From the NCBI GenBank assembly GCA_044370655.1, contig JBILVD010000074.1, positions 1 to 5,082 of the forward strand: 5,082 nt of DNA, in the 5' to 3' direction. The notes under the pieces are model-generated. The model searched no databases, had not been told where the DNA came from, and saw only the letters and a program-made list of their open reading frames with translations. This document shows, piece after piece, positions 1 to 5,082 of this stretch. Source of the stretch: CAZFPN01 sp044370655. GTDB taxonomy: Bacteria > Pseudomonadota > Alphaproteobacteria > Rickettsiales > Deianiraeaceae. Position 1 is the stretch's first letter; each line of letters starts with the position of its first letter. A program made the position numbers and the translations under genes.

Positions 1-2
1 TT

Positions 3-968
3 ATGCTAATATTATTAAGCTGTGAATCTCAAAAAGAAAAGGAAATGTTAGAATTAAAAATTATTGAAGATAAAAATATAAAAGAAGTCTTTAATCTAAC
101 TTATAACAAGTGTACAAGATTAGCACCAAATTTAGAAGATTATTTCTCTATTGAAATCAGTGACAATAGACCGAATAGTCGTTTCAAAACTTTGCCTTAC
201 CTTAAGAATGTTGAATTTGAATATACCCAGTTCAATAAATTGTTAAATGAAAAGGAAGAGTTAATAGAAAATAGTAATTTTTGGAATCAAACTTTTTATA
301 CACTTCCAAGTCATTGTAATACTAGGGAAAAATATATTTCCTATATCAATCAATTAAAAGTAGAGAATGAAGCAAATTATCAAAAAATATTAAATTCCTC
401 AGCCGATAGAGCTCAAGAAATAGACCGATTAATTAAATCTAAGCTTTATAAACCATTTGTAGAGAGTTTAAAAGGCTTTAGTAATGGGAGAACTTATACT
501 TATCAAATCATTCCACAAATTAAAACAAATGGACTTGCAGAAGCAAAAAAAATGATTTTTGCAGGAGATAAGTATAAAGGGGGAGCATATATGAATTTGC
601 TTTCAAATATGACAGTAATTGAAAAAGATTTTGAAAGCATAGAAAATAGATCATCTAATACTGAAACTTTTATATTACAAATTGATTTGGAGACAATATT
701 GATGGTAGGGGCATATGGTGACACTAAAAATCCATATGATTACCCTAATTATTATGAAAAGAAATATAGTAATAATGGTAGAGTATTTTTTACAAATCGC
801 TCTAACCAAAGTGTGGAATATGGGAGACATTGGAATATAGTTATTTTAAAGCGTCAAAACGGCATTAAATACTATGAAGGGCAGAATTTAGATGATTATG
901 CATTTAGGATAGTTGGAACACAGCATTACAAAGGTTTGGATTATCCTGTTGTAGAAGCTTTTAAGTAA
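3..968 (+). CDS. probable lipoprotein of unknown function (5'-partial)
   Basis: I do not recognise the family. The visible frame starts with MLILLSC, in which LLS|C matches a signal-peptidase II lipobox with Cys7 as the acylated residue. Only six residues precede it and there is no basic N-region, so the real start is probably upstream of the window and the ATG at 3 is internal to the signal peptide. After Cys7 comes a charged stretch (ESQKEKEMLE), which in Bacteroidota can act as a surface-export signal for lipoproteins. The remaining ~300 residues are hydrophilic with no further membrane segment: a Lys/Glu-rich, probably helical part (about 75-160), then a Tyr/Asn-rich, probably beta-rich part (about 160-321). 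No catalytic motif is evident. The gene ends 102 nt before the restriction-modification operon, so it is probably a separate transcription unit. The reading frame is secure; the function is unknown. Confidence 0.75.
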   Translation: MLILLSCESQKEKEMLELKIIEDKNIKEVFNLTYNKCTRLAPNLEDYFSIEISDNRPNSRFKTLPYLKNVEFEYTQFNKLLNEKEELIENSNFWNQTFYTLPSHCNTREKYISYINQLKVENEANYQKILNSSADRAQEIDRLIKSKLYKPFVESLKGFSNGRTYTYQIIPQIKTNGLAEAKKMIFAGDKYKGGAYMNLLSNMTVIEKDFESIENRSSNTETFILQIDLETILMVGAYGDTKNPYDYPNYYEKKYSNNGRVFFTNRSNQSVEYGRHWNIVILKRQNGIKYYEGQNLDDYAFRIVGTQHYKGLDYPVVEAFK

Positions 969-1032
969 ATTTAAACTTCCAAGTTGATTTTACTCTAAAA
1001 TATACTTTTAATATTTTGAATAATATGCTAGG

Positions 1033-1046
1033 AGTTTAATTAAACT
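1033..1046. promoter_or_regulatory. 14-bp perfect palindrome upstream of the RM operon
   Basis: AGTTTAATTAAACT reads identically on both strands and lies 24 bp before the ATG of the restriction-modification gene, inside a 102-nt spacer. Its position fits an operator in the promoter or leader of the operon, but no controller (C) protein gene is visible nearby. AT-rich DNA makes chance palindromes more likely. The spacer also has a weak -35-like TTGATT at 984-989 without a clear -10 partner at standard spacing, and a tiny hairpin AACTT-CC-AAGTT at 974-985 just after the upstream gene, too weak to call a terminator. Confidence 0.3.
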
Positions 1047-1070
1047 AAAGTAATTTTTAGAATAATTAAG

Positions 1071-2897
1071 ATGAATGAAAGAATAACTGAAAATATTGTT
1101 AGAGATTTATTGCGAGATAAAGGTTATTATAATAATGAAAATATTGTTATAGAAGAACAAAAATCCGTTATTCCTAAAATAGATAAACTTTTAAAAAATG
1201 CCTCCAAATCAGGTAATGGTTGTGGTTATCCAGAATTTATCATCTCTTTTAAAGACAACCCTGATGATTTAATTGTTATTGAATGTAAAGCAAATATATC
1301 TTACCACGAAAGCAAAGAAAGAAATAATTACAAAGATTATGCAGTTGACGGTGTTTTGCTTTATGCAGATTATCTAAAAAAAGAATTTAATGTTACCGCA
1401 ATTGCAGTTAGTGGGCAGAATGAAAGAGAAGTAAAAATTTCTACATTTTTATGGCTAAAGCAAAATCTTACTTATAAAGACATTCAAGATAAAATATTTT
1501 TAAAGTCTGAAGAAATTGAAAACATTGTTAAACAACAATCAAAGCCTTTTGCGGAGGACGAGTTGATTAAAAAAGCTATAGAGTATAATTCTTTTTTACA
1601 TAATTATTCAATACCTGAAGTTGAAAGATGTACTCTTATTAGTGCAATTTTAATAGCATTACAAAATAAACCGTTTTTGAATAGCTACAAAGACCATAAT
1701 TCAAATAAAGATTTAATTAATGCCTTATTAACGGCTTGCGAAAGTGTTTTAATAGATAACAAATTGGATCCAGAAAAAACAAAAGTTATAATATCTGAAT
1801 ACTCTAAATTTAAAAATAATAATGATTTTAATTCTGATAAAATTTATAATAGCAAAACAAAAAAGGATGAAAAAAATACTTTGCTTAGAGATTTTATAAT
1901 TTCCATAAATCAAGAAATTTTTCCACATATTAATGAAAGTGAATTTGATGTATTAGGTAAGTTTTACACTCAATTTATTAGATATGCAGGAAGTGATAAA
2001 AAAACAGGACTTGTTCTTACCCCTTCCCATATTACTGATTTATTTTGCGATATTGCAGAATTAAGTGTTGATGATATTGTATTTGATCCTTGTTGTGGAA
2101 CTGCAGGTTTTTTAGTTTCTGCAATGAATTCAATGCTTAAAAACGCAGGAAATGATACTGAAAAACAAAAGCAAATAAAAGCAAACCAATTGATAGGTAT
2201 TGAAAAAAGGTCAGATATGTTCTCTCACGCCTGTTCTAATATGATGATGAGAGGGGACGGCAAAAGCCATATTTTATATGGAAGCTGTTTTGATGAAAAA
2301 AACAAAAATATTATAAAAGCACAAAAGCCTACCAAAGGTTTTTTAAACCCACCGTACCAAGATGGAAATGCAGATGAGCAACTTGAATTTATAGAAAATA
2401 CTTTAGAGTGTCTTGCAAAAGACGGAATTTGTGTTGCAATTTGTCAAATGTCTACTGTGGTTTCAGATAAAAAGCCTGTTGTAGAAGTTAAAAAAAGATT
2501 GTTAGCAAAACATACATTACTTGGAGTTTTTTCAATGCCAAATGACTTATTCCACCCAGTAGGGGTAAATACTTGTATTTTAGTTTTTAAAGCACACAAC
2601 CCGCATTCTAGCAACAAAAAAACATTTTTTGGGTATTTTAAGGAAGACGGCTTTGTAAAGCAAAAAAATAATGGAAGGGTAGATAAAAACAACAAGTGGA
2701 ATAAAATAAAGGAAGATTGGCTAAATACTTATCATTACAAAGAAAGCATTGCAGGTTTAAGCGTAATGCAAATAGTAAAAGCGGAAGATGAATGGTGTGC
2801 AGAAAGCTATATGGAAACAGATTATTCAAACCTAACGGAAGAGGGTTTTGAAAAAACCATAAAAGAATATCTAGCTTTTAAAATTAAATATGAATGA
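1071..2897 (+). CDS. BcgI-like type IIB restriction-modification subunit: fused endonuclease and N6-adenine methyltransferase
   Basis: This 608-residue protein combines DNA cleavage and adenine methylation, as in the A subunit of BcgI-type enzymes (about 640 residues). Residues 1-140 form a PD-(D/E)XK nuclease: Pro54-Glu55 in a GYPEFIISF strand and Glu71-Cys72-Lys73 in VIECKA give the Mg2+-binding PE...ExK signature. Residues 160-290 are a helical linker. The methylase spans about 290-510, with GKFYTQF and TPSHITDLF lead-in segments, the AdoMet-binding motif I FDPCCGTAGFL at 338-348 and the catalytic motif IV NPPY at 426-429. This is the gamma order of N6-adenine methylases (HsdM-like). The C-terminal 100 residues probably contact the specificity subunit. 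The key residues look intact, so the enzyme is probably active. Its last 8 bp overlap the specificity gene, implying translational coupling. The ATG at 1071 has no Shine-Dalgarno but gives a normal N-terminus for the family. The family assignment is firm; the recognition site cannot be read from the sequence. Confidence 0.92.
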   Translation: MNERITENIVRDLLRDKGYYNNENIVIEEQKSVIPKIDKLLKNASKSGNGCGYPEFIISFKDNPDDLIVIECKANISYHESKERNNYKDYAVDGVLLYADYLKKEFNVTAIAVSGQNEREVKISTFLWLKQNLTYKDIQDKIFLKSEEIENIVKQQSKPFAEDELIKKAIEYNSFLHNYSIPEVERCTLISAILIALQNKPFLNSYKDHNSNKDLINALLTACESVLIDNKLDPEKTKVIISEYSKFKNNNDFNSDKIYNSKTKKDEKNTLLRDFIISINQEIFPHINESEFDVLGKFYTQFIRYAGSDKKTGLVLTPSHITDLFCDIAELSVDDIVFDPCCGTAGFLVSAMNSMLKNAGNDTEKQKQIKANQLIGIEKRSDMFSHACSNMMMRGDGKSHILYGSCFDEKNKNIIKAQKPTKGFLNPPYQDGNADEQLEFIENTLECLAKDGICVAICQMSTVVSDKKPVVEVKKRLLAKHTLLGVFSMPNDLFHPVGVNTCILVFKAHNPHSSNKKTFFGYFKEDGFVKQKNNGRVDKNNKWNKIKEDWLNTYHYKESIAGLSVMQIVKAEDEWCAESYMETDYSNLTEEGFEKTIKEYLAFKIKYE

Positions 2898-3837
2898 TTT
2901 AGTAAAATTAAAAGATTTATTTTTTATAGAATATGGCAATCAATTAGATCTGAATAAATTGGAAATAGTAAATCAGAACGATGGAGTTAATTTTGTCAGT
3001 AGACAATCATTTGATTTAGGTGTTCAATGTAAAGTAAAAGAAATCAAAAATCTAAAACCTTACCAAAAAGGTAATATTACAGTTACTTTAGGTGGAAGTT
3101 ATTTGCTCTCGGCATTTGTTCAACAAGATGAATTCTATACTGGTCAAAATATTAAAATACTTAAGCCAAAAATAACACTTAATGATGTGGAAAAATATTT
3201 TTATTGTTATGCTATTAGTACTAATCGTTTTAGATATAGTTCGCATGGAAGAGAAGCAAATAAAACTTTAGATAATTTGTTAGTGCCAGCACCACATAAA
3301 ATTCCTGCATGGGTTTATAAAAATAAAATAAAAACAATCTCAAAAGAAGCTATAAGTAAAACAAAAATAGACTTGAACATTTACGAGTGGCAGAGCTTCG
3401 AAATAGGTAAAATATTTAAATTAGAACGGGGAACAGAAATTATAGGTGAGTTAGAAGAGGGTCAGATTCCGTTAATTAGTGCAAGCGAAACTCAAAACGG
3501 CTTAACTAAATTTGTAAACAATGGAAGTAAGATGTTTTCAAAAAGCTTAACAATTGCGAATAATGGTTCTGTTGGTGCAAGTTTTTTTCAAGATAGTAAT
3601 TTTTTTGCAACACCAGATGTTACAATTTTAGTAAATGATAAAATCAATAAATATAATGCAATGTTTATATCAACAATTATTTCAAAAGAAAGATATAGAT
3701 TTAGCTATGGTAGAAAATGGAGTAATGATAAAATGAGAAAAAGTCAAATCAAACTTCCTGCCACGCCACAAGGCGAGCCAGACTGGGAATTTATGGAAAA
3801 CTATATTAAATCATTGCCTTATAGTGCTTCTTTATAA
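2890..3837 (+). CDS. restriction-modification specificity (S) subunit, BcgIB/HsdS-like
   Basis: This 315-residue protein should give the preceding nuclease-methylase its DNA target; in BcgI-type systems both subunits are needed for cutting and for methylation. Two target-recognition halves are visible. The first covers about 1-140 and ends in RFRYSSHGREANKTLDNLLVPAP. The second covers about 165-300, with EEGQIPLISASETQNG near its start, and ends in RYRFSYGRKWSNDKMRKSQIKLPA. The parallel 'aromatic/Arg, S-x-G-R, then L-x-x-P' ends mark the internal duplication typical of HsdS. A helical spacer at about 140-165 separates them and sets the gap of a bipartite site. The two halves differ, so an asymmetric split target is expected. 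The length is close to BcgI B (about 340) and shorter than a typical type I HsdS (about 400 or more). The ATG at 2890 lies inside the end of the upstream gene (stop at 2895-2897), so translation is probably coupled. Confidence 0.9.
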   Translation: MNDLVKLKDLFFIEYGNQLDLNKLEIVNQNDGVNFVSRQSFDLGVQCKVKEIKNLKPYQKGNITVTLGGSYLLSAFVQQDEFYTGQNIKILKPKITLNDVEKYFYCYAISTNRFRYSSHGREANKTLDNLLVPAPHKIPAWVYKNKIKTISKEAISKTKIDLNIYEWQSFEIGKIFKLERGTEIIGELEEGQIPLISASETQNGLTKFVNNGSKMFSKSLTIANNGSVGASFFQDSNFFATPDVTILVNDKINKYNAMFISTIISKERYRFSYGRKWSNDKMRKSQIKLPATPQGEPDWEFMENYIKSLPYSASL

Positions 3838-3859
3838 ATTTCTTAAAAATTAAACCTTG

Positions 3860-3877
3860 CTTTTTTATTTAAAAAAG
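3860..3877 (+). terminator. weak AT hairpin after the specificity gene
   Basis: CTTTTTT-ATTT-AAAAAAG forms a 7-bp perfect stem 23 nt after the stop codon of the specificity gene. It is almost all A:T pairs and has no T tract after it, so it would be a poor intrinsic terminator. The stronger hairpin at 4033-4087, followed by four T residues, is an alternative end for the RM transcript. Confidence 0.25.
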
Positions 3878-3891
3878 GAATTCAATTCACA

Positions 3892-3961
3892 AGATAAGGA
3901 CTTATTCAATTAAAAGTTATATTAAGATTTTTACTAGTTCTAAAAGAAGGAATCCTTATCT
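3892..3961. repeat. 9-bp inverted repeat with 52-nt loop
   Basis: AGATAAGGA at 3892-3900 and TCCTTATCT at 3953-3961 are exact reverse complements. The arms could bring together a cruciform or RNA stem, or be two half-sites for a DNA-binding protein. No function can be assigned. The arms are less A/T-biased than the surroundings (each contains GG or CC), but chance occurrence is not excluded. Confidence 0.35.
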
Positions 3962-4032
3962 CATTTTATAGTGAAATATGAATGGTTTATTTGTCAAGAA
4001 GAATGATGAAAGAACGAAATACATATAACAAC

Positions 4033-4092
4033 ACAAATAAAGGTTTTTCCGCCAGATATATGGAAGTCTGGGAAAAACTTTATTTGTTTTTA
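4033..4092 (+). repeat. hairpin repeat, copy 1 (bulged 21-bp stem)
   Basis: This 60-nt element recurs at 4460-4518 with only a 1-nt length change in the loop and one T/C change in the tail. It folds into a stem of 10 bp (ACAAATAAAG / CTTTATTTGT), 7 bp (TTTTTCC / GGAAAAA) and 4 bp (CAGA / TCTG). The left arm alone carries a bulged G (4043) and a bulged GC (4051-4052), and the loop is 10 nt (4057-4066). A run of four T follows (4088-4091), so it may act as an intrinsic terminator. The one-sided bulges and the conserved loop are more than a simple terminator needs. They resemble the folded form of integron attC sites or IS200/IS605-type ends, although the GTTRRRY core expected of attC is absent. 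Confidence 0.85.
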
Positions 4093-4123
4093 TAAGAGGG
4101 CAAACCTTTAGTATTTAAAGTGC

Positions 4124-4151
4124 TTGAATATTATTAATTATTGTTTAAATT
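4124..4151 (+). promoter_or_regulatory. weak candidate promoter for the small DNA-binding gene
   Basis: TTGAAT (4124-4129) and TAAATT (4146-4151) sit 16 bp apart and about 30 bp before the ATG at 4181. The match to the sigma-70 consensus is modest in very AT-rich DNA, so this is only a candidate. It lies after the copy 1 hairpin, which would favour separate transcription of the small gene. Confidence 0.25.
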
Positions 4152-4180
4152 ATTTTTAAAATAGAAGAAATTTATTAAAT

Positions 4181-4438
4181 ATGGAAAAAGGCATAAAAGA
4201 AAATATGGAAATAAAAAAAGGTAGGGGGGGAGTAAGGGTTGGCTCTGGTAGAAAAAAGATAGATGTTAAAAATCCAAAAGTGAGAAAAACAAGTGATTTA
4301 ACTTTAAGCGTTCCTCTTGATATAAAAACAAAAATGGAAGAAAGGTATCCGCATAAAATAAGTAAATTAACAACAAAATTCTATGATTTACTTTTACAAG
4401 AAGACGAAAGAGTAGCTTTTATTAAAGATTTATTATAG
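4181..4438 (+). CDS. small ribbon-helix-helix-like DNA-binding protein with GGxRxGSGRKK motif
   Basis: This is an 85-residue basic protein. Residues 14-26 (GRGGVRVGSGRKK) match the GGxRxGxGRKK element common at the N-terminus of small mobile-element and phage proteins, resembling an AT-hook-like basic arm. Residues 39-46 (DLTLSVPL) look like the DNA-contacting beta strand of a ribbon-helix-helix fold, followed by helix 1 (47-56) and helix 2 (about 58-73). It would act as a dimer on DNA, as a repressor or as the antitoxin half of a pair, but no toxin partner is adjacent. The ATG at 4205 (Met9) is a plausible alternative start, since many relatives begin just before the GGxR motif. The coding sequence includes A7 (4213-4219) and G7 (4224-4230) runs that could slip. 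The gene is bracketed by the two hairpin repeats. The fold is inferred by pattern and the target is unknown. Confidence 0.7.
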   Translation: MEKGIKENMEIKKGRGGVRVGSGRKKIDVKNPKVRKTSDLTLSVPLDIKTKMEERYPHKISKLTTKFYDLLLQEDERVAFIKDLL

Positions 4439-4459
4439 AAACACACACATAATAATAAT

Positions 4460-4518
4460 ACAAATAAAGGTTTTTCCGCCAGATATAGGAAGTCTGGGAA
4501 AAACTTTATTTGTTTCTA
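4460..4518 (+). repeat. hairpin repeat, copy 2 (bulged 21-bp stem)
   Basis: This is the second copy of the element at 4033-4092, in the same orientation. All three stem blocks and both left-arm bulges (G at 4470, GC at 4478-4479) are unchanged. The loop is 9 nt instead of 10 (4484-4492), and the tail is TTCTA rather than TTTTA, which weakens a terminator role for this copy. It starts 21 nt after the small gene's stop, directly after short simple-sequence runs of AC and AAT (4441-4459). Confidence 0.85.
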
Positions 4519-4553
4519 CAGGAAAATGGAGAGATATATTTTATTATATTTTT

Positions 4554-4594
4554 CACATTTTTTGAAAAAAACCCTTGACTTTTTTTCAAATGTG
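4554..4594. repeat. inverted repeat spanning a -35 box (candidate operator)
   Basis: CACATTT (4554-4560) plus GAAAAAAA (4564-4571) pair exactly with TTTTTTTC (4580-4587) plus AAATGTG (4588-4594), leaving a 3-nt TTT bulge and an 8-nt loop. The arms total 15 bp. The loop and right arm contain the -35 box and much of the spacer of the promoter at 4575-4603, so a protein bound here would block polymerase. It could instead be a terminator hairpin, since TTTTATATT follows. Confidence 0.6.
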
Positions 4595-4603
4595 TTTTAT
4601 ATT
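4575..4603 (+). promoter_or_regulatory. sigma-70-type promoter for the downstream coiled-coil gene
   Basis: TTGACT (4575-4580) and TATATT (4598-4603) are separated by 17 bp, the ideal spacing, and each differs from the consensus hexamer at one position. The ATG at 4659 is 56 bp past the -10, leaving a leader of about 45-50 nt without a Shine-Dalgarno. A second -10-like TATAAG lies at 4609-4614. This is not the TAnnTTTG -7 element typical of Bacteroidota, which is a mild argument against that assignment of the host. Confidence 0.55.
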
Positions 4604-4658
4604 ATATGTATAAGAATGCTGAAGTCTTATAAATTAATTATCAACTTTTTAAAATATT

Positions 4659-5082
4659 ATGTCTAATGACGCTTTACAAAACTTAAACGAAGAAACATTC
4701 AACCCTGATTATGGTTCTGATGACCACGGAATTGCCTACTCTTGCGGTCATATAAATCCCCTACAAAGAGCTTTGAAGAATAATGCACTTCCTAAATTAG
4801 AAAACATTAAAAGCAATTTAGAAAACTTCAAAAACTCTATTCAAGCTATGATAGAAGATGTTGATTATGTTAAAAATGAAGTGATGGATTTTGCTAAAAA
4901 TAGATGTGAAGAAATAAGATCAATTAACAGCGAGTTAAGAGATACAATTGAGGATGGTTGCGGTTGTTCTTCTAGAGATTGTGATAATTGCTCGGACTTG
5001 AGAAGTGATAAAGAGGATTTAAGAGATGAAAATAATATGTTAGAAAATGATAAATATGAATTAGAAAAGGAAAAAGAAGAAT
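4659..5082 (+). CDS. acidic coiled-coil protein with cysteine cluster, unknown function (3'-partial)
   Basis: The frame is open from the ATG at 4659 to the window edge (141 complete codons) and the gene continues beyond it. I do not recognise the family. Residues 1-45 form a non-helical head containing His23, Cys29 and His31 (DDHGIAYSCGHINP). From about 46 the sequence is rich in Glu, Lys, Asp, Asn and Leu with no Pro, and looks like a long coiled coil (46-98 and 112-141). It is interrupted at 99-111 by DGCGCSSRDCDNC, with Cys101, 103, 108 and 111 in a CxCx4CxxC pattern that could bind zinc or form a hinge. There is no signal peptide, so a cytoplasmic location is likely. The start is supported by a strong upstream promoter and a dense, unbroken frame. 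The Ser/Asn-led N-terminus and lack of a Shine-Dalgarno match the neighbouring genes. Confidence 0.75.
   Translation, partial: MSNDALQNLNEETFNPDYGSDDHGIAYSCGHINPLQRALKNNALPKLENIKSNLENFKNSIQAMIEDVDYVKNEVMDFAKNRCEEIRSINSELRDTIEDGCGCSSRDCDNCSDLRSDKEDLRDENNMLENDKYELEKEKEE

Larger units (their letters stand above)
3838..4032. other. gene-free spacer after the RM operon
   Basis: No supportable gene lies here on either strand. The longest ATG frame is 16 codons (3978-4028). The stretch is AT-rich and contains a short hairpin (3860-3877) and a longer-range inverted repeat (3892-3961), listed separately. One frame (3944-4006) reads as a short open stretch, KKESLSHFIVKYEWFICQEE then stop, which could be a decayed gene end but cannot be assigned. 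The spacer separates the RM operon from the repeat-bracketed small gene downstream. Confidence 0.6.
4033..4518. mobile_element. possible cassette-like unit: small gene bracketed by direct hairpin repeats
   Basis: Two near-identical hairpin elements in the same orientation, 427 nt apart, enclose exactly one small gene (4181-4438), whose stop codon is 21 nt before the second copy. Gene plus downstream structured repeat is the layout of an integron gene cassette, and the direct repeats could also recombine to lose the gene. Against a standard cassette: no canonical attC core, no integrase in view, and only two repeat copies. The structure is directly visible; mobility is inference. Confidence 0.3.

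Noticed and set aside
545..552. A8 tract in the lipoprotein gene, and several A7 tracts in the methylase gene, as phase-variable sites
   Set aside because: Runs of A of this length are common in coding DNA with this base composition and Lys content, so they are not distinctive.
503..724. Minus-strand open frame of 73 codons
   Set aside because: It lies wholly inside the lipoprotein gene, has a low-complexity hydrophobic/Ser-rich translation and no supporting signals; it is a shadow of the + strand gene.
2444..2829. Two overlapping minus-strand open frames (2444-2695 and 2638-2829)
   Set aside because: Both are antisense to the well-supported methylase gene and their Leu/Phe/Ser-rich translations are what the reverse of a Lys/Glu-rich AT-rich gene gives.
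1071..3837. Classic type I HsdM-HsdS pair with a missing hsdR
   Set aside because: The methylase carries its own N-terminal PD-(D/E)XK nuclease (Pro54-Glu55, Glu71-x-Lys73), which fits the BcgI-type fusion; no HsdR helicase motifs are present or needed.
3978..4028. 16-codon ATG frame (MNGLFVKKNDERTKYI)
   Set aside because: Too short, no ribosome binding site or conserved feature; kept only as a note on the spacer.
4033..4518. Canonical integron attC sites
   Set aside because: I looked for RYYYAAC and GTTRRRY cores at the outer ends of the hairpins on both strands. GTTTTTA and GTTTCTA on the right do not fit, and copy 2 lacks AAC on the left. Only the general attC-like architecture remains.
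4033..4518. CRISPR array
   Set aside because: Only two repeats, about 60 nt long and 427 nt apart, with a gene between them; this is not a repeat-spacer array, and no cas gene is seen.

Overview
The window is very AT-rich (roughly 28-30% G+C by eye) and all real genes read on the + strand with the standard stop code (TAA, TGA and TAG all end genes, Trp is TGG). None of the four visible starts (1071, 2890, 4181, 4659) has a convincing Shine-Dalgarno sequence; A/T-rich leaders are seen instead. Together with a lipobox followed by a charged Glu/Lys stretch in the first protein, this leans toward a Bacteroidota/Flavobacteriia-like host. That is an inference only; spirochaetes and other AT-rich phyla are not excluded.

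Layout: (1) 3-968, the C-terminal bulk of a probable lipoprotein of unknown function, its true start probably left of the window. (2) 969-1070, a short spacer with a perfect 14-bp palindrome. (3) 1071-3837, a two-gene operon with an 8-bp overlap. It encodes a fused endonuclease-methyltransferase (PD-(D/E)XK nuclease plus gamma-type N6-adenine methylase) and a two-domain specificity subunit. This is the arrangement of BcgI-type (type IIB) restriction-modification systems, so no separate HsdR is needed. (4) 3838-4180, no gene; it holds two inverted repeats and the first copy of a 60-nt hairpin repeat. (5) 4181-4438, a small ribbon-helix-helix-like DNA-binding protein preceded by a GGxRxGSGRKK basic motif, with a G7 tract inside the gene. 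(6) 4460-4518, a second, nearly identical copy of the hairpin repeat. (7) 4554-4603, a strong -35/-10 promoter whose -35 box and spacer lie in a 15-bp-arm inverted repeat. (8) 4659-5082, the start of an acidic, coiled-coil protein with a CxCx4CxxC cysteine cluster, running off the window.

The region looks like an accessory island. The restriction-modification operon is a complete, self-contained defence unit. The most unexplained structure is the pair of direct-repeat hairpins, spaced 427 nt apart, that brackets the small DNA-binding gene like a cassette. The hairpins have the bulged-stem look of integron attC sites or single-strand transposon ends, but lack a canonical attC core. The small regulator and the inverted repeat over the next promoter could form a regulatory pair; this is only a hypothesis.
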